From Aurantiacibacter sp. MUD11 (GTDB lineage: Bacteria; Pseudomonadota; Alphaproteobacteria; Sphingomonadales; Sphingomonadaceae): 64,000 nt of DNA. Made by a program: the position numbers and the translations under genes. The notes beneath the pieces were generated by a model. That model did no database searches and was not told where the DNA came from. It saw nothing but the letters and a program-made list of their open reading frames with translations. Positions 1-7,931 of the stretch are shown one piece after another. Within the stretch, counting starts at the first letter, position 1. The number at the start of each line of letters is the position of its first letter. Where the stretch lies: the NCBI RefSeq assembly GCF_026967575.1, contig NZ_CP114054.1, positions 1,302,001 to 1,366,000 of the forward strand, written 5' to 3'.

Positions 1-2
1 TC

Positions 3-227
3 TTCCTGCTGATCTTCGTCGCCTACATCGTCATCTCGGCCGTGCTCGGCCTGGTGATCGCAGGCGTGGCCGCACTGCTTGGCCCGGACAGCAGCCGCCT
101 GGTGGTGGCCGTGATTTCCGCCATCGTCAGCGCGATTGCCACGGTGGTGATGGTGGCCGCATTGGCTGCGGCGCACCGTCAGTTGGCCGGCCCGTCGGAC
201 GAGGCGGTGAGCGAAACCTTCTCCTGA
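3..227 (+). CDS. C-terminal end of a membrane protein (5' truncated by window edge)
   Basis: The reading frame is open from the first bases of the window and stops at 225-227, so only the last 74 residues are visible. They contain two strongly hydrophobic stretches separated by a short Gly-Pro-Asp-Ser turn, then a polar tail. This indicates the last two transmembrane helices of an integral inner-membrane protein, with the C-terminus probably cytoplasmic. An internal GTG at 42 is not needed as a start because the frame continues upstream. No family can be named from this fragment. Confidence 0.6.
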   Translation, partial: FLLIFVAYIVISAVLGLVIAGVAALLGPDSSRLVVAVISAIVSAIATVVMVAALAAAHRQLAGPSDEAVSETFS

Positions 228-237
228 GGCAACGACC

Positions 238-582
238 TCAGAGGATTTCCTCGACCTTTTCCTTCGGGCGGCACAGGCGCACGCCCTTGTCGGTTTCCAC
301 AAGCGGACGCTCGATCAGGATCGGCTCTGCCGCCATCGCATCCAGCACCGCGTCCGCATCGGCATCGGGCAGGCCGCGCTCCTTGGCGTCGGTGCCGCGA
401 ATGCGCAGCCCCTCGTTCGGCGTAATGCCCGCGTCCTTGTAGAGCTGCGCCAGCTTCTCGCGGCTGGGCGGTTCCTTCAGGTATTCGATCACCTCGACAT
501 CCACCCCGTCGCGTTCCTGCAGGATCGCCAGCGTATTGCGCGACGTGCCGCATTTCGGGTTATGCCAGATGGTCGCCTTCAT
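238..582 (-). CDS. arsC: ArsC-family (glutaredoxin-type) arsenate reductase
   Basis: This is a 114-residue protein of the thioredoxin-fold ArsC/Spx superfamily, the usual length for it. The N-terminus has the HNPKCGTSR motif with the nucleophilic Cys at residue 11. An ERPLV segment followed by basic residues near the C-terminus matches the anion-binding arginines of glutaredoxin-coupled arsenate reductases. It would act in the cytosol, reducing arsenate to arsenite with glutathione/glutaredoxin. No arsR, arsB or acr3 lies nearby, so it may be a housekeeping YfgD-like paralogue and not part of an ars operon. It is divergent from the siderophore receptor. Confidence 0.85.
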   Translation of the reverse strand: MKATIWHNPKCGTSRNTLAILQERDGVDVEVIEYLKEPPSREKLAQLYKDAGITPNEGLRIRGTDAKERGLPDADADAVLDAMAAEPILIERPLVETDKGVRLCRPKEKVEEIL

Positions 583-660
583 CGTCTTCTCTCCTGAATG
601 GGTCTTTGCCGCGCCCTAGCGCGGGAAAAAAATCGCGCCAATGCCGGATTTGGTGTTGCC

Positions 661-679
661 ATTGATAATCATTCTCAAT
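661..679. promoter_or_regulatory. Fur box upstream of the TonB receptor
   Basis: The 19-bp sequence attgataatcattctcaat is a near-perfect inverted repeat that matches the classical Fur box (GATAAT-type hexamers). It lies 37 bases before the GTG start of the siderophore receptor. Fur bound to iron would repress that gene, so expression is expected only under iron starvation. It also lies upstream of the divergent arsC-family gene. Confidence 0.8.
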
Positions 680-715
680 AGAGGCGCTCTTGCAAATCAG
701 TTGCAATAAAGACTC

Positions 716-2833
716 GTGAGGGAATTCAACATTCGTACCGTAATCGTCCGCACCGCCCTGCTCGCCACCGTCGCCGCCATCGTGCCGGCCCCTGCCCTGG
801 CCGAAACCGCGCCGGAGACCTCCGCCGCGCCGCAGCGCGAATACCTGCCCGGCAATATCGTGGTGACCGGCGAGCGCGACAGCTACGCCAGCGACGACGG
901 CAGCAGCGGCACCAAGACGCCGACGCCGATCATCGACGTGCCGCAGGCGGTTACCACGATCACTTCCGACCAGCTGGAGGACCAGGGTGTCACCGCGCTG
1001 AACGATGCCCTGCGCTTCGTGCCCGGCGTGTCGCTGGAAACCGGCGAAGGCCACCGCGACGAGGTGTTCATCCGCGGCCAGGAAACCACCGCCGACTTCT
1101 ACCTCGACGGCCTACGCGACGATGCACAGTACTACCGCTCGCTGTATAATGTGGAACGCGTGGAAGTGCTGAAGGGCGCCAATGCGCTGATCTTCGGCCG
1201 CGGCGCCGGTGGCGGCGCGATTAACCGCGTCAGCCGCGTGGCGATCTTCGACATGCCGCAGGTCAACGGCAGCGCGCAGCTGGACACCTTCGGCGCCTTC
1301 GCACTGACTGCCGATGCCAACATCCCGGCAGCCGAGGGCGTGGCGGTCCGCCTGATGGGCACCTACGAGGAGTTCAACAACCACCGCGACGTCTACGATG
1401 GCCGCTTCTTCGGCTTCACCCCGACCCTGTCGGCGCAGCTCGGCCCGGACACCCGCTTCTTCGCCACCTATACCTATGACGATGACGAGCGAGTGGTCGA
1501 CCGCGGCCTGCCCTCGATCAACGGCGGCCCGCTGCAGGGTTACGATGAAACCTTCTTCGGCGATGCGGACTACAACCTGTCCGATATCGAAGTGCACATC
1601 GGCCGCGCCCGACTTGAGCACGATTTCTCCGACGGCTGGAGCCTCAACGCCAGCCTGCAATACGCCGACTACGACAAGTTCTATTCCAACATCGTCCCCG
1701 GCGGCGGCACCACCGCCACCACGGTCAACCTGTCCGGCTACGAAAGCGGCACGGACCGCGTCAACGTGATCGTGCAGGCCAATATCGTCGGCCAGTTCGA
1801 GACCGGCTCGCTCGGCCACACGCTGCTGATCGGCGCGGAAGCCACCACTTCGGAAACCGATTCCGTGCGGGACCGCGTGCTGTTCAACAACGGCACTGCT
1901 ACCAGCGTCACCGTGAACCTGGCCGACACCATCGCCGTGCCGGCCTTTACCCTCGCCCCGCAGCGTGCCAGCGCCTCGGAACTGTCGACCGTGTCGCTCT
2001 ATGCGCAGGAACAACTCGATATCGGCATCCTGCAGCTGGTGGCCGGCGTGCGCTACGATCGCTTCGATCTCGAAAGCACCGATTTCATCGCGTCCTTCAG
2101 CGGCGCGCGGGTCGACGAGAAGGTCTCGCCGCGCTTCGGCGTGATCCTGAAGCCGCAGGACAACCTGTCGATCTACGCCAGCTATGCCGAGAGCTTCCTG
2201 CCGTCGGCGGGCGACCAGTTCACCGTGCTGAGCCAGCAGGACCAGGGGCTGGAGCCGGAAAGCTTCGAGAACCTCGAACTGGGCCTGAAGTGGGCGCCGC
2301 ACCGCGAACTGCTGCTGACCGCGGCGGTGTTCCGCCTGACGCGTTCGAACACTCCGTCGGTCGATCCCACCACCAACCTCACCACGCTGGTCGGCGAAAG
2401 CACGGTCGAGGGCTTCGAGCTGGGCCTGGTGGGCGAGCCGGTGGACGGCCTCTCGGTCAGCCTGGGCTACACCTACCTCGACGCGGAAATCACCGACAGC
2501 GCCGATGCCACCGATATCGGCACCGTGTTGCAGCAGGTGCCCGAGCACCAGGTCACCGCCTGGGCCCGCTATGACGTTACGGACCGTCTCGGCTTCGGTG
2601 CCGGCGTGATCCACCAGTCGGACCAGTTCGCCAGCAACAGCAACAACGTCGTGCTGCCGGCCTACACCCGCGTGGACGCGGCGATCTTCTTCGAAGCGAC
2701 CGACACCCTGTCACTGCAGGTCAATGTCGAGAACCTGTTCGACGAGGATTACTACCCGTCCGCACATGGCGACAACAACATCCAGCCGGGCGCGCCGCTG
2801 AACGCCTCGGTCGGGGCTCGCCTACGGTTCTGA
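716..2833 (+). CDS. TonB-dependent siderophore receptor
   Basis: The 705-residue outer-membrane receptor starts at GTG 716. It has a signal peptide ending after Ala-Leu-Ala (about residue 29) and a TonB-box-like segment IVVTG at residues 48-52. A plug domain covers about residues 60-170 (VPQAVTTITSDQLEDQG, FIRGQETT and LKGANALIFGRGAGGG regions). A 22-strand barrel follows and ends in a terminal Phe (ARLRF), as in outer-membrane proteins. The plug style is that of ferric-siderophore receptors (FhuA/FecA/CirA class). It would import a ferric siderophore with TonB-ExbBD energy. The upstream Fur box supports an iron role. The ligand cannot be predicted. Its 3' end overlaps the convergent 2Fe-2S gene by 12 bases. 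Confidence 0.92.
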   Translation: MREFNIRTVIVRTALLATVAAIVPAPALAETAPETSAAPQREYLPGNIVVTGERDSYASDDGSSGTKTPTPIIDVPQAVTTITSDQLEDQGVTALNDALRFVPGVSLETGEGHRDEVFIRGQETTADFYLDGLRDDAQYYRSLYNVERVEVLKGANALIFGRGAGGGAINRVSRVAIFDMPQVNGSAQLDTFGAFALTADANIPAAEGVAVRLMGTYEEFNNHRDVYDGRFFGFTPTLSAQLGPDTRFFATYTYDDDERVVDRGLPSINGGPLQGYDETFFGDADYNLSDIEVHIGRARLEHDFSDGWSLNASLQYADYDKFYSNIVPGGGTTATTVNLSGYESGTDRVNVIVQANIVGQFETGSLGHTLLIGAEATTSETDSVRDRVLFNNGTATSVTVNLADTIAVPAFTLAPQRASASELSTVSLYAQEQLDIGILQLVAGVRYDRFDLESTDFIASFSGARVDEKVSPRFGVILKPQDNLSIYASYAESFLPSAGDQFTVLSQQDQGLEPESFENLELGLKWAPHRELLLTAAVFRLTRSNTPSVDPTTNLTTLVGESTVEGFELGLVGEPVDGLSVSLGYTYLDAEITDSADATDIGTVLQQVPEHQVTAWARYDVTDRLGFGAGVIHQSDQFASNSNNVVLPAYTRVDAAIFFEATDTLSLQVNVENLFDEDYYPSAHGDNNIQPGAPLNASVGARLRF

Positions 2834-3391
2834 CGAACCCAAGTCGTCCGGGCGGTCCACCACACGCATGCCCGGAACGGCGCGCGCCGCGTCTGCAGGG
2901 TCGATACCCGGTGCAGGCGCGGCGCTGATCCTTTCGCGCCGGCGCGCCACGCGGCCCGCGCGCTGGATCGCCCGCACCAGCCGCGGATAGACGCCGCAGC
3001 GGCACAGGTTGGGGATCGCCTCGCGAATCTGCTCGGCGCTGGGCTCGGGATTGCGCCGCAGCAGCGCCGCAGCGGCAATGGCGATGCCCGGCGTGCAGAA
3101 GCCGCACTGGATCGCCTGTTCGGCCACCAGCGCCTGTTGCACCGGATGGCTCCGGTCGCGGCTCAGGCCCTCGATGGTGGTGATGAAGCGCCCCTCGGCC
3201 TCGGCCAGGGTGACGAGGCAGGAACGCAGCGCCTCCCCGTCGACCAGCACCATGCAGGCACCGCAATCGCCCACGCCGCAGCCATATTTGGCGCCGGTCA
3301 GGTTCGCCGCCTCGCGCAGGGCGAACAGCAGCGGGGTGTCCGGGTCCATGTCGAAATCGACTGGCCGGTCGTTCACCGTCATCGCAGTCAT
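2822..3391 (-). CDS. (2Fe-2S)-binding small subunit of a xanthine dehydrogenase-family oxidoreductase (IorA-like)
   Basis: The 189-residue protein has two [2Fe-2S] centres. The plant-type N-terminal cluster is Cys38, Cys43, Cys46 and Cys58 (GCGVGDCGAC). The C-terminal four-helix cluster is Cys96, Cys99, Cys130 and Cys132 (CGFC and CRCG). This is the electron-transfer small subunit of molybdenum hydroxylases, close in style to IorA of isoquinoline 1-oxidoreductase. A polar C-terminal tail after about residue 145 is longer than usual. I chose ATG 3391 because longer readings run into the next gene. The expected molybdopterin-binding large subunit is not adjacent, so this subunit is an orphan here. 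It overlaps the TonB receptor 3' end. Confidence 0.88.
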   Translation of the reverse strand: MTAMTVNDRPVDFDMDPDTPLLFALREAANLTGAKYGCGVGDCGACMVLVDGEALRSCLVTLAEAEGRFITTIEGLSRDRSHPVQQALVAEQAIQCGFCTPGIAIAAAALLRRNPEPSAEQIREAIPNLCRCGVYPRLVRAIQRAGRVARRRERISAAPAPGIDPADAARAVPGMRVVDRPDDLGSSEP

Positions 3392-3395
3392 GCAA

Positions 3396-3608
3396 TCATT
3401 TTCCCGGAGCGTAGTGTTCGAGCGCGCCGCACTTCTCGCATCGCCAGACTTCGATGTCGATCTTGCGCGCACCTTTCAGGCGAAAGCCGAAAATGCCCTT
3501 CTTCGGCTCACCCTGGATCCACTGGTCGACCTTGTAGGTCACGTCCCGCGCCTCGGGCGTATAGCCACGCTCAAGCTTGCCGCCACATTTCGCGCAGGAT
3601 CGCTTCAT
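3396..3608 (-). CDS. Small zinc-ribbon protein
   Basis: This 70-residue protein has two CxxC knuckles: CAKCGGKLERGY at residues 5-8 and CEKCGALEHY near the C-terminus. Together they should bind one zinc ion. Between them lie charged strands with a KGIFGFRLKG segment. Similar small domains of unknown function occur widely in bacteria. It lies 4 bases before the 2Fe-2S subunit and 2 bases after the aldolase on the same strand, so the three are likely co-transcribed. No enzymatic role can be assigned. Confidence 0.75.
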   Translation of the reverse strand: MKRSCAKCGGKLERGYTPEARDVTYKVDQWIQGEPKKGIFGFRLKGARKIDIEVWRCEKCGALEHYAPGK

Positions 3609-3610
3609 CG

Positions 3611-4369
3611 TCAGTTGCGCCAGCTTGGGTCGATGGAGTCGATCTTGCGAGTCCAGGCTTCGAAGTCGAGCTTGCCGAAGTCGTCCGTCAGCTGCTTGTC
3701 ACGATCGCGCTGGTGGGTTTCGATGACTTCGGGCGGCACCACGATGGGCGCGCCCAGGCTGGCGGTCTTCACCTGCACCTCGCAGGCGCGCTGCAGCATG
3801 TAGTAGAGCAGGAACATCTCGTAGATGGTCCGCCCCATCACCACCGGCCCGTGGTTCTTCAGCATCAGGATCTGGTGGTTGCCGGCATTCTTGACCAGCC
3901 GCTCGCCCTCTTCGGCGCGCACGGTGATACCTTCGAAATCGTGATAGCCGATCGCGCCTTCGAAGAAGCAGGAATAGAAATTGCTCGCCTGCAGGCCGCC
4001 CTCGGTGCTGCACACCGCCATGGTATCCGGCGTATGCGTGTGCACGATGGCATGGGCGTGCGGCAGGTTCTTGTGGAACACGGAATGCTGGGTGAACCCG
4101 GCGAGGTTCACCGGATAGGGATTCTCGCCCACCTTCTGGCCATTCTCGTCGATCTTCACCAGGCTGGAGGCGGTCACTTCCTCCCACAGCAGGCCGTAGG
4201 GATTGATCAGGAAGTGGTTCTCCGTGCCCGGCACCCGCAGCGTGATGTGGTTGTAGATGGACTCGCACCACCCCAGGTGCGCGAAGATGCGATAGGCGGC
4301 AGCCAGGTCCAACCGCGCCTGCCATTCCTCTGCGCTGCAATCGATCTGCGGCTTCAACTGTGTGGCCAC
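3611..4369 (-). CDS. Class II aldolase/adducin-family protein
   Basis: This 252-residue cytosolic protein has the class II aldolase fold. Visible markers are the early YNHITLRVPG segment, the zinc-binding HAIVHTHTPD region near the middle and a later HGPVVMG segment carrying the third metal histidine. Family members are fuculose- or ribulose-phosphate aldolases, epimerases or decarboxylases; the true substrate is unknown. I chose the GTG at 4369 because a good ribosome-binding site (GGGAGAGAG) lies just upstream; an upstream ATG at 4432 gives an atypical leader that overlaps the divergent gene. It heads the minus-strand operon with the zinc ribbon and 2Fe-2S subunit, opposite the catabolic block. 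Confidence 0.85.
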   Translation of the reverse strand: MATQLKPQIDCSAEEWQARLDLAAAYRIFAHLGWCESIYNHITLRVPGTENHFLINPYGLLWEEVTASSLVKIDENGQKVGENPYPVNLAGFTQHSVFHKNLPHAHAIVHTHTPDTMAVCSTEGGLQASNFYSCFFEGAIGYHDFEGITVRAEEGERLVKNAGNHQILMLKNHGPVVMGRTIYEMFLLYYMLQRACEVQVKTASLGAPIVVPPEVIETHQRDRDKQLTDDFGKLDFEAWTRKIDSIDPSWRN

Positions 4370-4449
4370 GAACTCTCTCCCGCTCGGCACTTTTCCTGAA
4401 CCCCTTCTAGGGATAGCTTGGCGGCAAGCCAATGGGGAGGAATTGCGCG

Positions 4450-5004
4450 ATGACCACCATGATGGGCTTCGGCCGTCAGACCAAGACGGTGATGCAGACC
4501 GCCTACGTGGTGGAGGACCTTGCGGAAACGCTGCACTATTACGTCCACACGCTGAACGTGGGGCCGTTCTTCACCCTGCCCCATCGGGTGGCGCAGGGGC
4601 GCATGTACCGCGGCGTGGAATCGCTCACCGAAACCAGCATGGCCATGGGTTTTGCCGGCAACATGCTGATCGAACTGATCCAGCAGCACGACGAGGTGCC
4701 ATCGCTGTTCAAGGAATGCGTGGATGCCGAGGGATACGGCTTCCACCATTACGGGGTGGTGCACGAGGACGTCGATGCCGTGCTGCCGAGCTACTATGGC
4801 GAGGGATACGAGCTGGTCGGGAGCACTCCCGTACCCACCGGCGGCACGGTGGTTTTCCTGCAGTCGCCAGATCCGGTGCACCGTGGATACCTGGAACTGA
4901 TACCCTGGTCGCAGTCGATGGATGCCATGTTCACCCGCTACTGGCAGGCGGCGCGCGACTGGGACGGCACCGATCCGATCAGGCCCTTCAGCGTGACCGG
5001 TTAG
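4450..5004 (+). CDS. VOC-family (glyoxalase/extradiol dioxygenase-like) protein 1
   Basis: This 184-residue protein has the paired beta-alpha-beta-beta-beta modules of the vicinal-oxygen-chelate superfamily. Module one includes MQTAYVVEDLAETLHYYV and a central MLIELIQ strand; module two begins at YGFHHYGVV. Metal ligands are plausible at the Glu of IELIQ and the His pair of FHHYG, but the set cannot be confirmed. The start at 4450 follows a strong GGGGAGG site at 4434-4440; an in-frame ATG at 4432 lacks one. A close paralogue follows at 5112. VOC enzymes include isomerases, lyases and dioxygenases, so the reaction is open, but the position inside the block implies a catabolic step. Confidence 0.85.
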   Translation: MTTMMGFGRQTKTVMQTAYVVEDLAETLHYYVHTLNVGPFFTLPHRVAQGRMYRGVESLTETSMAMGFAGNMLIELIQQHDEVPSLFKECVDAEGYGFHHYGVVHEDVDAVLPSYYGEGYELVGSTPVPTGGTVVFLQSPDPVHRGYLELIPWSQSMDAMFTRYWQAARDWDGTDPIRPFSVTG

Positions 5005-5111
5005 TGCCCGGCCGCACGGCCTGTTGCATGAAGATGATTGACTTTGCCCGTCCGATTGGCGAGCCACCACCCATGCGACCGGCAGAAAGCCGGCGCCACC
5101 GGGAGGGTTGA

Positions 5112-5657
5112 ATGGCAAACGAGCTTGGCTATGGCCAGCCGATGGAGGGCGTCGCGCAGACGGCCTTCATCGTGCCTGACCTGCAGCAAGCCATCGCCGA
5201 ATGGGTGCGCGACATGCGCGCCGGTCCGTTCTTCGTGCTCCCCAGCCTGCTGGCACCCGGCCAGGTCTATCGCGGCGAGGAAAGCCGCGCCGACATCACC
5301 CTGGCGATGGGCTTTGCCGGCCACATGCTGATCGAACTGATCCAACCGCTGGACGACAACCCCAGCGTCTACCGTGAAACCCGCCAGTTGCGCGGATACG
5401 GCTTCCACCACGTGGGCATCGCCTGCGCGGACGTCGATGCCTCCAGCCGGAAATACCAGGCGCGCGGCTATCACGAGGCCTATCGCGCGGTCGTGCCGAC
5501 CGGCGGCGAGGTGGTCTATCTCGACAACGGATCGGGCGCCGCGCGCGGCTTCATCGAATTGCTGCCGGTGACCCCGGCAATGGACGAAACCTTCACCCGC
5601 TTCTGGGAAGCAAGCCGCGATTGGGACGGCAGCGACCCGGTGCGGCCCTTCGGATAG
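5112..5657 (+). CDS. VOC-family protein 2 (paralogue of the preceding gene)
   Basis: This 181-residue protein is similar to the previous gene along its whole length: GPFFVLP, MGFAGHMLIELIQ, GYGFHHVGIA, PTGGEVVYL, FIELLPVT and RDWDGSDPVRPFG all have counterparts. The two genes arose by tandem duplication. It may form a heterodimer or catalyse a related step. The metal site again looks like FHH plus Glu in IELIQ. An unassigned gap of about 107 bases separates it from the first copy, and the MFS gene follows 14 bases later. The reaction is unknown. Confidence 0.85.
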   Translation: MANELGYGQPMEGVAQTAFIVPDLQQAIAEWVRDMRAGPFFVLPSLLAPGQVYRGEESRADITLAMGFAGHMLIELIQPLDDNPSVYRETRQLRGYGFHHVGIACADVDASSRKYQARGYHEAYRAVVPTGGEVVYLDNGSGAARGFIELLPVTPAMDETFTRFWEASRDWDGSDPVRPFG

Positions 5658-5671
5658 GAAAGAGAGCTTCA

Positions 5672-7030
5672 ATGGCGACTGCACCAGCACAAGGCGAGAC
5701 CACGGGCGAGACCCCGCAGGGCAACTGGGTCACCAATTCGCGCGGATACCAGTTCATGCTGGTCATCCTGCTCAGCCTGAACTTCGGGATCGTGTTCTTC
5801 GACCGGCAGGCGCTGAACGTGCTGATGCCCTATGTGCAGCCCGAACTGGGGCTGTCGGGCACGCAGATCGGCCTGCTGGCGGGCGGCCTGTCCTTCAGCT
5901 GGGCGATCGCGGCCTTCTTCGTCGGGCGCCTGTCCGACACCCTGGGTAAGCGCAAGATCCTGCTGATCATCGCCACCATCGCCTTCTCGCTGTGTTCGTT
6001 CATCTCGGGCCTGGCGACCAGCTTCCTGTTCCTTTTCGCGGCCCGCCTGCTGATGGGCGCTGCCGAAGGCGGCGTGATGCCGATCAGCCATGCCATGGTG
6101 GCGAGCGAGGTGAACCCCGAACGCCGCGGCCTGGCGCAGGGCGTGGCACAGAACCTCGGCTCCAACCTGCTCGGCAGCTTCGCCGCGCCGGTGGTGCTGG
6201 TGTCGTGGTTCGTCGTGGACCTTGGCTATAGCTGGCGCGAGGCATTCTACCTCGCTGCCGTTCCCGGCCTGCTGTCCGCAGCCATGATCTGGTTCATGCT
6301 GAAGGAACCGAAGCCCGCCCCGCGCGAGGAGAAGCCGAAGCTGAGCGCCGGTGAAGCCGTCAGCGCCTATTTCGACGAGGTCAAGCGCGCCATGAAGGTG
6401 CGCAACATGTGGATCAGCGTGGTCGTTGGCATCCTGATGGTCGCGCACTTCGTGATCACCTGGGCCTTCATGCCGGTGTTCCTGGTGCAGGAACGCGGGA
6501 TGGACGACACCTCGATGGCCTGGCTGGTCGGTTCGCTGGGTATCGCCGCGGCGATCTACAGCTTCGCCGTTTCCGGCCTGTCCGACCGCATCGGTCGCAA
6601 GCCGGTGATGGTGTTCCTGCCGTTCCTGTCACTGGTCGGCCCGCTGGGCGTGCTGCTGCTCGACCCGGCGAACTTCGCCGATGGCGGCATGTTCGGACTG
6701 TCGGGCTATGCCACCGTGCTTATCCCGATCTTCTTCATCGGCTGGATGGTCAACGGCACCTTCCCGATCTTCATGGCCACCATCCCCTCGGAAAGCTTCA
6801 AGCCGATCCACCATGCCACCGTGCTCGGCTTGGCCATGGGCTTCTGCGAAGTGCTGGGCGGCGTGTTCGGCCCGCCGATCGCCGGCGCGCTTAACGATCT
6901 CTTCGGGCAGGATACCTTCCTTTACGTGCTGATGGTGCTGGCCGTCGTCAGCGGCTTCGTCGCCATGGGCCTGCAGGAAACTGCCCCCGCCGCGCTGCGC
7001 AAGAAGGGCCTGACCTTCGAACCGGCCTGA
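5672..7030 (+). CDS. MFS transporter
   Basis: This 452-residue inner-membrane protein has about 12 hydrophobic segments. The MFS motif A lies between helices 2 and 3 (GRLSDTLGKRKILL), and a related GLSDRIGRKP occurs after helix 8. A long charged cytoplasmic loop (about residues 215-245) separates the halves. The overall style resembles the anion:cation symporter and sugar-phosphate families that take up organic acids or xenobiotics. The ATG at 5672 follows an AGGAAAGAGAG site. Its place among catabolic genes suggests uptake of the pathway substrate. Confidence 0.88.
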   Translation: MATAPAQGETTGETPQGNWVTNSRGYQFMLVILLSLNFGIVFFDRQALNVLMPYVQPELGLSGTQIGLLAGGLSFSWAIAAFFVGRLSDTLGKRKILLIIATIAFSLCSFISGLATSFLFLFAARLLMGAAEGGVMPISHAMVASEVNPERRGLAQGVAQNLGSNLLGSFAAPVVLVSWFVVDLGYSWREAFYLAAVPGLLSAAMIWFMLKEPKPAPREEKPKLSAGEAVSAYFDEVKRAMKVRNMWISVVVGILMVAHFVITWAFMPVFLVQERGMDDTSMAWLVGSLGIAAAIYSFAVSGLSDRIGRKPVMVFLPFLSLVGPLGVLLLDPANFADGGMFGLSGYATVLIPIFFIGWMVNGTFPIFMATIPSESFKPIHHATVLGLAMGFCEVLGGVFGPPIAGALNDLFGQDTFLYVLMVLAVVSGFVAMGLQETAPAALRKKGLTFEPA

Positions 7031-7040
7031 AGAGGCGACT

Positions 7041-7931
7041 ATGTCCGATCCCGTACTCGAGCAGCTGATTACGGGCCTGCGTGAAGGCGGGCCGGACCTC
7101 GCCGCCGACCCGCAGACGCTGCGCCCGGAATACGAAGCGCTGTTCGCCACCATGCCGGTGGCGGAAGACCTCGCCTTCGCGGAGACCGAGCTGGGCGGCG
7201 TCCCCGCGCTGCGCGTCGCCGCGCCGGGCGTGGCCGACGACAAGGTGCTGCTCTACCTGCACGGCGGCGGCTACGTCGTCGGCACGGCCAACGGCTATCG
7301 CGGGCTGGCCGGGGAACTCGGGCGCGCATCGGGCATGACCGCTGTCGTGCTCGATTACCGGCTGGCCCCGGAACATCGCTTCCCCGCTGCCGTGGACGAT
7401 GCCGTTGCCGCCTACCGCGCGCTGGTGGCGGGCGGCACGTCGCCAGCGAACATCGTGCTCGCCGGGGACTCGGCGGGCGGCGGGCTGGCGCTGGCCACCC
7501 TGCTCAAGCTGCGCGATGCGGGCGAGGCCATGCCCGCCGCCGCGCTGCTGATCTCGCCATGGGCGGACCTGACCGGCAAGGCCGGATCGATCGACGCCAA
7601 GGCCGCCGAAGACCCCTCGCTCACCAAGGAAGGCCTGCTGGCCTGCGCTGCGCATTACCTGGGGGATGCCGACCCGGCGGACCCGCTGGCCTCGCCAGCG
7701 CTGACCAACCTCTATGGCTTGCCGCCCCTGCTGGTGCAGGTCGGCTCCGTCGAGATCCTGCTCGACGACTCCTTGGCCATCGCCAACAGCGCCGGGCCGC
7801 GAGGAACGATGGTGCGGCTGGAGGTGCATCCCGGCCTGCCGCACGTCTTCCACGCTTTCCACTTCATGCTGCCGCAGGCGAAGGCTGCGCTGGATGAGGC
7901 CGGGGCCTTCCTCGCCAGTCACGCGAAATGA
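7041..7931 (+). CDS. Alpha/beta hydrolase of the hormone-sensitive lipase (HSL) family, probable esterase
   Basis: This 296-residue serine hydrolase carries the oxyanion-hole motif HGGG at residues 74-77 and the nucleophile elbow GDSAGGG with Ser144, the two hallmarks of bacterial HSL/family IV esterases. The acid and base are expected in the VEILLDDS and LPHVFHAF segments near the C-terminus; the latter supplies the His. It acts in the cytosol. The stop overlaps the start of the monooxygenase by 4 bases. Such coupling is known for Baeyer-Villiger pathways, where the esterase hydrolyses the ester formed by the monooxygenase; that pairing is an inference here. Confidence 0.88.
   Translation: MSDPVLEQLITGLREGGPDLAADPQTLRPEYEALFATMPVAEDLAFAETELGGVPALRVAAPGVADDKVLLYLHGGGYVVGTANGYRGLAGELGRASGMTAVVLDYRLAPEHRFPAAVDDAVAAYRALVAGGTSPANIVLAGDSAGGGLALATLLKLRDAGEAMPAAALLISPWADLTGKAGSIDAKAAEDPSLTKEGLLACAAHYLGDADPADPLASPALTNLYGLPPLLVQVGSVEILLDDSLAIANSAGPRGTMVRLEVHPGLPHVFHAFHFMLPQAKAALDEAGAFLASHAK

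Noticed and set aside
1112-2614. 500-aa open frame on the minus strand opposite the TonB receptor
   Set aside because: It is a shadow of the high-GC receptor gene; its composition is His/Arg/Glu/Ala-rich with no domain or ribosome-binding site.
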